Below are positions 38,254 through 45,442 of a DNA stretch of 64,000 nt, piece by piece. Position numbers and translations under genes: made by a program. The DNA is from Bacteroidales bacterium 6E (GTDB lineage Bacteria; Bacteroidota; Bacteroidia; Bacteroidales; Prolixibacteraceae), in contig DF970690.1 in assembly GCA_001270045.2 (NCBI GenBank), forward strand, positions 344,369-408,368, read 5' to 3'. How positions within the stretch are numbered: position 1 is the stretch's first letter; the number at the start of each line of letters is the position of its first letter. Below the pieces are notes generated by a model. It saw nothing but the letters and a program-made list of their open reading frames with translations, was not told the origin of the DNA and did not search any database.

Positions 38254-40509
38254 ATGAAAAATTTCAGGAAACTTCTGACATCAGCATTTGTTACAATGCT
38301 GTTTTTCATGCCCGGATTTGTGCTTTCACAGAATAAAACCATTGAAGGGACAGTTTATGAGAATCATACCTCCAAAACAACAACTCTAACCCGTGACGGG
38401 ACCATTCACATCTATCTGCCTGATGATACAGCCCAGGGCGACGTGGTTAACGGGACAGTGGTTGCCCGGCCTGAAGGAAAGACACCTGCCGAAAAGAGAA
38501 AAAGCTTGGAAAGACTTATGCAATATGCACTTGTCCTGCCCGACGGGAGCAGGGTCAGTTTCAGTCAGGAAGATCCGGGAGGACCGCTTATGGGTTTCAT
38601 TACCGGCATGAAGATTCCGGCTGTTGACAAGATGCGGCTGGAAGTTGTTTCGGACAGAAACAGGGCAGTCAGTAATCCGGAATTAAGTGTATTGCCTGCA
38701 GCTTTTCATCAGATTCCGGTCCCGGAGCAACTCAGTCTGGCAAAAAAAGTACTGGTCAGCAACGAACCTATGGTGCTTCTGAAGTCCTCTTCGATGGACG
38801 AGAATGTCGCCATAAAACTAACCCGATTTCAATCGGTTACTTCACCTGAAAATTTTAAAGATGCCATTAACCTGATGCCATTAACCTCATCGCCTCGCAA
38901 GGCTGCATACTCATTTCCGACTGGATTAACAGGGGTTTACAATGTGTATGTTGAGCATCCTGATGGGGATACCGACCGTATTGATCTGGTTTACATTGCA
39001 GATATTCAGGCTTCAATCGGTAAAGGGAACCTCATGAGAGGCGAAGTCACCCAACTGGAAATAGAAGTAAACGGATTGGAAGAATGCCCGTTTCGTCCGG
39101 TTCGGCTGGAAATCAGAAATCACAGTCCTTCCGTCATTCAGCTGGCCGAAGGCAATTATCAAATGATCGATCTCGAAGAGTTGCGGGCAGAAGAGGGCAG
39201 CATATCTTCAGATCCCAACTGCATTGTCCAGGATGTTGTAGGTGAAAAGCCGGGTAGATATATAATCAATACTGTACTTCATGCCCCACCGGCGGCATAT
39301 GAAAACATGATTGAACCCTTTGTTGAAAACATCACATCCAATGAAGAATTCGACCGGGTTGTGGAAGCTTTTCAGGAGGATATCAGCCAGTTCTCATTTC
39401 TGGTACCCGAAAACAAACCGTTGAATACCTATCTCAGCCTTATTTCAGGTTTGACGAGATACAGCAGCGGATATCAAAGTCTTGCCCATGCCAAATCGGC
39501 ACTGGTCAATCTGACATATCCCATCCGAAATTTTACCGGGAACCTGGCATTTATCAGTCGGTTAAATCATACCCGGAAGTTGTTTTCCAATATTGCGGCC
39601 AACGAAAATGTCATGCAGTATATTCATCCTCTGCATCAATATGCCGGTGAGTTTCATCCCGAAACACTTGAACTGGTAGTTGCAATGGATGAGGATCAGG
39701 GGGAAAAACTGCTTGCATACCTTGGTGTCATCCGCCAGGATAACGGAAAATACAGTTTTCTCCTGCCTGATGGAGAGCAGATGGTAAAGTATTCCGATGT
39801 GGAGGTAGTTCAGATAAGGCCTGACCGCCCCCGGCAAATGGCAAATGGATCAGGATCACAGTTGCCGGGTAGTGAAGGACGCCCCGATGCCAGACCTTTG
39901 AAGAGTGATAGTATTTCTTCGGCGGGTGCAGAAGCAAAAGGTTCGGGCAGTCCGAATCAGAATGATAAAAAGCCGGGATCTGAAGGGCAGGATGTGGCTT
40001 CCTCTTTGGCCGGTAAAGATCCGGGGCAGTCGCAAGGAAAGTCGGCTGCCGAAAGTATCCGCGAGGGACTTGCGAAAGTGTCTTCCGAAACACGGGCAAC
40101 TTCTGCCGGGGAAAAAGCCGGTGATAGTAAAGTCAAGACCGGAACGGATGGTGCTGAAAGCAAGGAAAACGACGATAAAAAAGTGATAGCCGGGAAAGGC
40201 TTATATTTTGAAGATGAAAGAGGCAGACCTTACTTTTTTTATAAAGATGCAGAATGTAAACCATTGCTAAAAGGTTCGGAAACCGGATGTACAGAAGAAA
40301 AAGATTTTACAGAAGACCGGAATGGAAAACCAACCGGCAGATTTAACAAATGGGTGTGGAAGGATTCCAATGCCTGTTTTACGGGGTCCGGATTTTGTAC
40401 TGCCATGAAACAAATTGGTTCGATTCATTATATCTATGAAGACAAGAACTGTGACCGGCTGATTGAGATAGTGACATTTGATAGATTTAATTGTCCACTG
40501 GGCAAATAG
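38254..40509 (+). CDS. Large secreted protein of unknown function
   Basis: From the ATG at 38254 (MKNFRKLLTSAFVTMLFFMP, then GFVLSQ) the product is 751 residues with a signal peptide; the frame is open for 35 codons upstream but those lack a signal sequence. Residues about 25-300 look like beta-sandwich repeats (GTIHIYLPDD, GVYNVYVEHPDGDTDRIDLV). Residues about 300-520 are mixed helical. Residues about 525-645 are a low-complexity linker rich in Ser, Gly, Lys, Glu and Asp. The last about 105 residues form a separate domain with seven or more Cys (DAECKP, GCTEE, NACFTGSGFCTAM, NCDRL, NCPLGK), probably disulfide-bonded. I do not recognise any family and see no T9SS sorting domain. It may be a cell-surface protein whose Cys-rich tail is displayed at the end of a flexible linker. 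Confidence 0.7.
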   Translation: MKNFRKLLTSAFVTMLFFMPGFVLSQNKTIEGTVYENHTSKTTTLTRDGTIHIYLPDDTAQGDVVNGTVVARPEGKTPAEKRKSLERLMQYALVLPDGSRVSFSQEDPGGPLMGFITGMKIPAVDKMRLEVVSDRNRAVSNPELSVLPAAFHQIPVPEQLSLAKKVLVSNEPMVLLKSSSMDENVAIKLTRFQSVTSPENFKDAINLMPLTSSPRKAAYSFPTGLTGVYNVYVEHPDGDTDRIDLVYIADIQASIGKGNLMRGEVTQLEIEVNGLEECPFRPVRLEIRNHSPSVIQLAEGNYQMIDLEELRAEEGSISSDPNCIVQDVVGEKPGRYIINTVLHAPPAAYENMIEPFVENITSNEEFDRVVEAFQEDISQFSFLVPENKPLNTYLSLISGLTRYSSGYQSLAHAKSALVNLTYPIRNFTGNLAFISRLNHTRKLFSNIAANENVMQYIHPLHQYAGEFHPETLELVVAMDEDQGEKLLAYLGVIRQDNGKYSFLLPDGEQMVKYSDVEVVQIRPDRPRQMANGSGSQLPGSEGRPDARPLKSDSISSAGAEAKGSGSPNQNDKKPGSEGQDVASSLAGKDPGQSQGKSAAESIREGLAKVSSETRATSAGEKAGDSKVKTGTDGAESKENDDKKVIAGKGLYFEDERGRPYFFYKDAECKPLLKGSETGCTEEKDFTEDRNGKPTGRFNKWVWKDSNACFTGSGFCTAMKQIGSIHYIYEDKNCDRLIEIVTFDRFNCPLGK

Positions 40510-40658
40510 CCTGTAGTTGAGTAAATATATAAAAGTTAAAACTTCATATGATGGCAAGGCATTTTTGGCCATCCCAAACTGACAAAGGATAACACTTATT
40601 CGTTGGAGGCCCGGGAAATTTAAAGGGAAATGTCAAATAAATTTATTGCCATAAATAG

Positions 40659-41147
40659 TTATTTGACAACCTGATATTTCGCAAACTCAGCATCCATGAA
40701 TTTCATAAAACCAGGGTCGCAGTAAGGATCGATAACTTCCCATGCTTTCCGGAACTCGGGTCTGGTCATCCACCACTGACTGTACTCCCGCCAAACTTTC
40801 CAGAAATATTCACTGGATCTCAATGAATTTGTGCTGTACAGGTAATATGCCTGTTCCAGGGTACTGATCAGGATCTGGTACATGGTAAGCTGTTGTGCAG
40901 TGAATCCGGATTCTTTTATTGTTTCGTCCTGGTCACTGATGTCTCCCACCCTTAAATCCGGGTTTTCGATCGTAAGGACCAGAAATTGGATATACCTGTC
41001 GGCGGTTTGCAGGTACATATCGATCTCACGGTTTCTTCTTTCCTGTCTTTTTTCCAGCAGAAAAACCACGATGGCCACCGGGATTCCAATTATTGCAGCC
41101 AGGTAGTAAATAACTTCCAGAAGTTTAATGATTGTGTCAATATTCAT
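40659..41147 (-). CDS. Hypothetical single-span membrane protein, 162 aa
   Basis: I start it at the ATG at 41147 (MNIDTIIKLLEVIYYLAAII), followed by GIPVAIVVFLLEKRQERRN. One membrane helix is followed by a basic stop-transfer segment, and then a cytoplasmic helical domain with many aromatic residues (EYFWKVWREYSQWWMTRPEF). The longer open frame to 41279 adds a non-coding-looking stretch. Proteins of this layout, a short anchor and a Trp/Tyr-rich helical tail ending in RPEFRKAWEVIDPYCDPGF, occur across bacteria as hypothetical proteins of unknown role. It is transcribed alone, away from the secreted protein. Confidence 0.65.
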   Translation of the reverse strand: MNIDTIIKLLEVIYYLAAIIGIPVAIVVFLLEKRQERRNREIDMYLQTADRYIQFLVLTIENPDLRVGDISDQDETIKESGFTAQQLTMYQILISTLEQAYYLYSTNSLRSSEYFWKVWREYSQWWMTRPEFRKAWEVIDPYCDPGFMKFMDAEFAKYQVVK

Positions 41148-41248
41148 GGAAAATGCAAAAAGGGATTTTACAGGGATGAAAATAGTTAAAAATATTGGGA
41201 ATGAACTTTTGCAGGAAATATGTGATTCACATATATCAATTTGACAGA

Positions 41249-41365
41249 GAATTCTGGCTGCGCGATTCACATTCATCACCTGGAAAGTGAATTGTGGCTG
41301 CGCGATTCATCGCGCAGATCCAGATCCAGTTCCAGACCCAAAACAAAACAAAACAAAACAAAACA
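41249..41365. repeat. Direct repeats, hairpin and (AAAAC)5 run before a DUF1801 gene
   Basis: A 21-base direct repeat, GAATT(C/G)TGGCTGCGCGATTC and one further A, begins at 41249 and 41289. The second copy continues into the hairpin CTGCGCGA-TTCA-TCGCGCAG (41298-41317). Five tandem AAAAC units follow at 41341-41365, 37 bases before the next start codon. A pentanucleotide tract at this distance could change length by slippage and alter promoter spacing. Confidence 0.7.
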
Positions 41366-41401
41366 CTATATTTAAATATTGATAATCAAGAAGGCTATAG
41401 C

Positions 41402-41794
41402 ATGAGTAAAACAGGTTCAATGCCCAACTTGGCAACAGTTGACGACTATATCGCCAACCAGCCGGATGGAGTCAGGAAAGTATTGCAAGCGCTAAGAAGG
41501 ATCATTAAGGAAGTAGCTCCGGAAGCAGTCGAGACAATGAATTACAAAATCCTCGCTTTTAATTTGGTGCCAAATGGAAAAAGGGACCAGCAAATCATGA
41601 TGGCCGGATATACAAAATTTGTCGGGTTATATCCTTTCCCGACCACGATGGAAAAGTTCGCCGACGAACTGAAGGGATATAAGCAAGGAAAGGGTTCGGT
41701 CCAGTTTCCCCTCGACAAACCTCTGCCGAAAGACCTGATCACCAGAATGGTGAAATTCAGGAAAGAAGAGTTAGCGGGCAACCATGAGAATTGA
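41402..41794 (+). CDS. DUF1801 / YdhG-type iron-chaperone-like protein
   Basis: I start it at the ATG at 41402 (MSKTGSMPNLATVDDYIANQ); the frame extends upstream through the (AAAAC)5 run, which is not coding. The 130-residue protein has the DUF1801 pattern: a helical start with the VRKVLQALRRIIKEVAPEAV helix, then ETMNYKILAF, a small beta sheet containing FVGLYPFP, and the C-terminal GKGSVQFPLDKPLPKDLITR. The family includes the bacterial frataxin-like iron chaperone Fra. Its role here is unknown. Confidence 0.8.
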   Translation: MSKTGSMPNLATVDDYIANQPDGVRKVLQALRRIIKEVAPEAVETMNYKILAFNLVPNGKRDQQIMMAGYTKFVGLYPFPTTMEKFADELKGYKQGKGSVQFPLDKPLPKDLITRMVKFRKEELAGNHEN

Positions 41795-41830
41795 AATTTT
41801 ACGCAACAAAAAAAGCAATGAATTAATTAT

Positions 41831-42799
41831 ATGAAAGCAATTATCCACACTGAATATGGGCCTCCCGAAGTGGCCAAATTGATGGAAGTGCCCAAGCCAG
41901 TGCCTCAGGAGGATGAAGTCCTGGTCAAGGTATATGCATCGACAGTCAACCGGACAGACGCCGGGTTCAGAAGTGCCGTGTATATTGTTTCACGGTTTTG
42001 GAGCGGCTTGTTTCGACCCAAACACCAGATATTGGGTAGCGAATTCGCGGGTGTGGTGGAGGAAGTGGGTGAAAGTGTCACCCATTTCAGGATTGGCGAG
42101 AAGGTTTTTGGCTATAACGACGAAACATTTGGCGGACACGCCGAATACCTGTCCATTCCAGAAAACAAGGCCATCGCAAAAATGCCCGATGGCCTGTCGT
42201 TTACCCAAGCTGCCCCCATTGGCGAAGGTGCACATTACGCCCTGTGCAACATCAGGGCCTCAAAAATCAAAGCCGGACAGAATGCCCTGGTATATGGCGC
42301 AACCGGAGCGATCGGCTCGGCTGCCGTGCAACTGCTGAAACATTTTGGCGTGACGGTCACGGCCGTATGCAACTCAAAAAATGTGGCCCTGTTAAAATCG
42401 CTTGGCGCCGACCATGTCATTGATTACCAGACACAGGATTTCACCAAAACCGACATGAAATTCCATTTTGTGTTTGATGCTGTCGGCAAGAGTTCCTTTA
42501 AGGCATGCAAACCCTTAATGACGCAAAATGGCATATACATCTCGACAGAACTGGGGAAAAACGGGGAGAATATATTCCTGGCCCTTTTCACCCCTCTTTT
42601 CGGCGGCAAAAAGGTTCTTTTCCCACTACCGACCATCAACAAAGATGACTTGCTCTTTCTGAAACGGCTTGTCGAAACCGGCGAATTTAAGCCCGTGATT
42701 GACCGGGAATACACCATGGAGCAGATTGTGGAGGCATACCGGTATGTTGAATCAGAACAGAAAACCGGAAATGTTGTGTTGAAAATTGTTTTGGATTAA
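41831..42799 (+). CDS. MDR-family zinc-independent NAD(P)H:quinone reductase-like oxidoreductase
   Basis: The 322-residue cytoplasmic enzyme has a GroES-like N-terminal domain (VLVKVYASTVNRTDAGFRSA, GSEFAGVVEEVG) and a Rossmann domain with the nucleotide loop GATGAIGSAAVQLLKHFG near residue 155. It lacks the catalytic and structural zinc ligands of classical alcohol dehydrogenases, which points to the quinone reductase/zeta-crystallin branch. It starts 36 bases after the DUF1801 gene on the same strand and ends at the 42.8-kb repeat. Substrate unknown. Confidence 0.9.
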   Translation: MKAIIHTEYGPPEVAKLMEVPKPVPQEDEVLVKVYASTVNRTDAGFRSAVYIVSRFWSGLFRPKHQILGSEFAGVVEEVGESVTHFRIGEKVFGYNDETFGGHAEYLSIPENKAIAKMPDGLSFTQAAPIGEGAHYALCNIRASKIKAGQNALVYGATGAIGSAAVQLLKHFGVTVTAVCNSKNVALLKSLGADHVIDYQTQDFTKTDMKFHFVFDAVGKSSFKACKPLMTQNGIYISTELGKNGENIFLALFTPLFGGKKVLFPLPTINKDDLLFLKRLVETGEFKPVIDREYTMEQIVEAYRYVESEQKTGNVVLKIVLD

Positions 42800-42810
42800 T
42801 CCCAAAAGAA

Positions 42811-42940
42811 AAGATGACATCTTCTCGTTGCATTTGTCTTCGGAAAAAGATGTCATCTTTTCCCGGGAGGTCAGGGCATGCCCTGACCCTACGATTCATT
42901 TTCCAATTGGGATTTGGTTGATTCGTTTTCCAATTGGAAA
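42811..42940. repeat. Dispersed palindromic repeat, composite copy
   Basis: AAGATGACATCTT (42811-42823) and AAGATGTCATCTT (42847-42859) start exactly 36 bases apart and form an inverted pair. They are followed by the perfect palindrome GGTCAGGGCATGCCCTGACC (42869-42888) and two copies of GATTC(A/G)TTTTCCAATTGG (42893 and 42920). This is the most complete copy in the window. Confidence 0.85.
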
Positions 42941-43003
42941 TCGGTTTGTCCCGTTCGCCTTAACGAGCGGGAAGCACATTTGTAACACCGGTGCATACCC
43001 CCC

Positions 43004-43044
43004 TTGGTTTTCTTGGTTGCCTGTCGGGCAACCAAGAAAACCAA
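43004..43044. repeat. 18-bp perfect inverted repeat (long hairpin)
   Basis: TTGGTTTTCTTGGTTGCC (43004-43021) is followed by a five-base loop, TGTCG, and its exact reverse complement (43027-43044). No T run follows on either side, so it is not a normal terminator. It lies between the dispersed repeat and the tRNA terminator. Confidence 0.85.
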
Positions 43045-43071
43045 TCCGGGTAATCCGTGGTGAAATAAAAA

Positions 43072-43093
43072 AGGCCAGGAAATTTCCTGACCT
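43072..43093 (-). terminator. Terminator of the tRNA-Arg gene
   Basis: A near-perfect palindrome centred on CAGGAAATTTCCTG, followed in the leftward direction by a run of T residues. It lies ten bases downstream of the tRNA 3' end. Confidence 0.7.
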
Positions 43094-43102
43094 AATTTGT
43101 TG

Positions 43103-43176
43103 TACCCCGGACGGGACTCGAACCCATAACCTACGGCTTAGAAGGCCGTTGCTCTATCCAATTGAGCTACCGAGGC
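43103..43176 (-). tRNA. tRNA-Arg (anticodon TCT)
   Basis: Reading the minus strand, all parts of the cloverleaf are present: acceptor GCCTCGG with CCGGGGT, D-arm TAGCTCAATTGGATAGAGC, anticodon stem ACGGC/GCCGT with loop CTTCTAA (anticodon TCT, decoding AGA), and T-loop GGTTCGAGTCC. The CCA end is not encoded. It is 74 nt long. Confidence 0.97.
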
Positions 43177-43284
43177 ATCCTTGTGTTAAAAGCGGTGCAA
43201 ATATAGAAAAAATTCTTTTTATCCGCCTGAAAATCGAATTCGGTTTCCGATTACTTTTGCCGCGATTTAAATCATGCAGTGACA

Positions 43285-43656
43285 ATGAGCAAGGCTTTGT
43301 ATACCATCATTCTCCTGGTCATCTCCAATTCGTTCATGACCATGGCCTGGTACGGACACCTCAAGTTCGGCGAATGGAAGTGGTTTAACCAACTGGGATT
43401 GCTGATGATCATCCTGGTAAGTTGGGGAATAGCTCTTTTTGAGTACATGTTCCAAGTCCCGGCAAACCGCATGGGTTACCACCAGAACGGCGGTCCTTTC
43501 ACGCTCGTTGAGCTGAAGGTGCTGCAGGAGGTCATCACCTTGCTGGTGTTCACCATCTTTTCGCTGGTGCTGTTCAAGACCGAAACCTTCCGCATGAATC
43601 ACCTGATCGGCTTCGTGTTTCTGGTGTTGGCCGTGTACTTTATCTTCAAGAAATAA
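43285..43656 (+). CDS. DUF486 (DMT-superfamily) small membrane protein
   Basis: The protein of about 123 residues has four hydrophobic segments and the family's conserved pieces MTMAWYGHLKF, MIILVSWGIALFEYMFQVPA and NRMGYHQNGG. The start is the ATG at 43285 (MSKALYTIILLVISN), with a GTG two codons upstream as an alternative. DUF486 proteins belong to the drug/metabolite transporter superfamily; the substrate is not known. It is convergent with the PAP2 gene and the two end one base apart. Confidence 0.9.
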   Translation: MSKALYTIILLVISNSFMTMAWYGHLKFGEWKWFNQLGLLMIILVSWGIALFEYMFQVPANRMGYHQNGGPFTLVELKVLQEVITLLVFTIFSLVLFKTETFRMNHLIGFVFLVLAVYFIFKK

Positions 43657-43657
43657 A

Positions 43658-44491
43658 TTACCAGCGGTAAACCACTGATACTCCCGATACCCCTCCCAAC
43701 GCCGTTGGCTGGAGGGAAAGTTGCCTGTCCTCGTTCCGGCGGGATATGAACCGGCCGGTGACGGTGCCAAATATGGCCCCGGCCACCACGTCGCTCAACC
43801 AGTGGCGGTTATCGTAGATTCGTGACAAGCCCGCCAGGGTAGCTAAAGTATAGGCCGTCACCGGTACCCAGGGAGTATCCCTGTACTGCCATGCCACCAC
43901 CGAAGCCACGGCAAAAGCCGAAGTGGTATGTCCCGAGGGGAAACTGGTACCATTGAATGGGCCCTGCCAGTCGTGAGGGCCCCGGCTGTCCCAGGCATCG
44001 GGACGGACACGCCCTGTCAGGTATTTGGGAAAACGTACCAGCACACCACTGACGACAAAGCTTTCGGCCATCATCAAACCGGTCGACTGGCTACGTGGAT
44101 TGTCGGCCAGCAGTCCATAGCTATAAAACATCCCCATAGCCGCCAAGGCGTAGTAATTTCCCAAAGGCTCGAGGCCATATTTGGTGACCTTGTCGATGCC
44201 CCCGCTGCGGTTCTCCATAACCCAATCGTTGACAGGCCCGTCGAGGAGCGTGGCCGTGGCAGTCAGTCCGGCAAAACCCGCCAGCTTGAGCCAATCGCGC
44301 CCCTCCCACCTCACCGGGGCTGTCATCCAGTCGCGTGTGTCGGTCCAGTAATTCCTGAAATATTGCTTATTCAAAGCCAGAGAATCGACCTGTGCAGATG
44401 TTGTTTGACGGAGAGCCGTGAGCAAAGACAGCACCGCAAATACAATGACAATCCGCCGCACAGGCCAGGTATGGGATTTCGGCCTTAACAT
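43658..44491 (-). CDS. PAP2-family phosphatase
   Basis: The 277-residue protein has an N-terminal signal or anchor (RRIVIVFAVLSLLTALRQTT, then SAQ) and all three PAP2 motifs: KYLTGRVRP, PSGHTTSAFA with the catalytic pair, and SRIYDNRHWLSDVVAG. It probably dephosphorylates an isoprenoid or phospholipid phosphate at the periplasmic face. Its ATG lies inside the end of mazG (seven-base overlap), so the two are co-translated, although their functions have no obvious link. Confidence 0.9.
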   Translation of the reverse strand: MLRPKSHTWPVRRIVIVFAVLSLLTALRQTTSAQVDSLALNKQYFRNYWTDTRDWMTAPVRWEGRDWLKLAGFAGLTATATLLDGPVNDWVMENRSGGIDKVTKYGLEPLGNYYALAAMGMFYSYGLLADNPRSQSTGLMMAESFVVSGVLVRFPKYLTGRVRPDAWDSRGPHDWQGPFNGTSFPSGHTTSAFAVASVVAWQYRDTPWVPVTAYTLATLAGLSRIYDNRHWLSDVVAGAIFGTVTGRFISRRNEDRQLSLQPTALGGVSGVSVVYRW

Positions 44492-45264
44492 CCGGGATGG
44501 CCTTTGGCTTCTTCCCAGATCACGTCCATTTCGGCCAGTGACATATCGTGAAGGCTCTTCCCTTTGGCCATGGTCTGGCTTTCGAGGTAATTGAAACGGT
44601 TGATGAACTTGATGTTGGTGCGCTCGAGGGCAGCTTCGGGATCAACGCCATACAACCGGGCGGCATTGACCATGGCAAAGAAAAGGTCGCCAAACTCAGC
44701 CTCCGTCTTGTCGGGGTCCATCCTTTCAATTTCGGTACTCAGCTCCGTGATTTCCTCCTTCACCTTATCCCACACCTGCTCCTTGTATTCCCAGTCGAAC
44801 CCCACTCCGGAAGCCTTTTCCTGGATCCGGTTGGCCTTCACCAGGGCAGGCATGGCCACGGGCACGCCCGAGAGCACCTTCTTGTCGCGCCCCTTCTCCT
44901 TAAGCTTGAGGTCCTCCCAGTTCTCGATGACTTCGCGTGAATCGGCCACGTTGACATCGCCAAACACATGCGGATGGCGATAAATCAGCTTCTCGTTGAT
45001 GGCATGCAACACATCGCCCATGTCAAATGCATTCTGCTCGCGGCCTATTTTGGCATAAAACACGATGTGCAGCATGATGTCGCCCAACTCCTTCTTGATC
45101 TCCTGAAGGTCGTTTTTCAGGATGGCATCACCCAGCTCATAAGTCTCCTCGATGGTCAGTTTCCGCAGTGACTCAAGAGTCTGCTCGCGGTCCCAGGGAC
45201 ACTTTTCGCGCAGCTCGTCCATGATGCCCAGCAGGCGTTCAAACTCTCTGACAGCCTTTTCCAT
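44485..45264 (-). CDS. mazG: MazG nucleoside triphosphate pyrophosphohydrolase
   Basis: The 259-residue cytoplasmic enzyme has two MazG domains. The N-terminal one shows CPWDREQTLESLRKLTIEET and then ELGDIMLHIVFYAK, with the metal-binding ExxE and ExxD pairs. The C-terminal one has KTEAEFGDLFFAMVNAARL. It hydrolyses (d)NTPs to the monophosphate and pyrophosphate, cleaning the nucleotide pool or lowering (p)ppGpp. The length is typical of the two-domain form. Confidence 0.95.
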   Translation of the reverse strand: MEKAVREFERLLGIMDELREKCPWDREQTLESLRKLTIEETYELGDAILKNDLQEIKKELGDIMLHIVFYAKIGREQNAFDMGDVLHAINEKLIYRHPHVFGDVNVADSREVIENWEDLKLKEKGRDKKVLSGVPVAMPALVKANRIQEKASGVGFDWEYKEQVWDKVKEEITELSTEIERMDPDKTEAEFGDLFFAMVNAARLYGVDPEAALERTNIKFINRFNYLESQTMAKGKSLHDMSLAEMDVIWEEAKGHPGC

Positions 45265-45442
45265 AATTCATGTCATTTTAGGAGGGCGAAATTAGGGAAA
45301 TATGTCAACAATCCGGTTACCGGCATCGGTTAATCGGGATAAAACATGCCATGCCGAAAGCCATTTTATGGGACAATTTGGGTATTGTACCTTTCACAAT
45401 ATCGATGATAATTGTTATCTTTAGGCCTTCAACCAAATCAAT

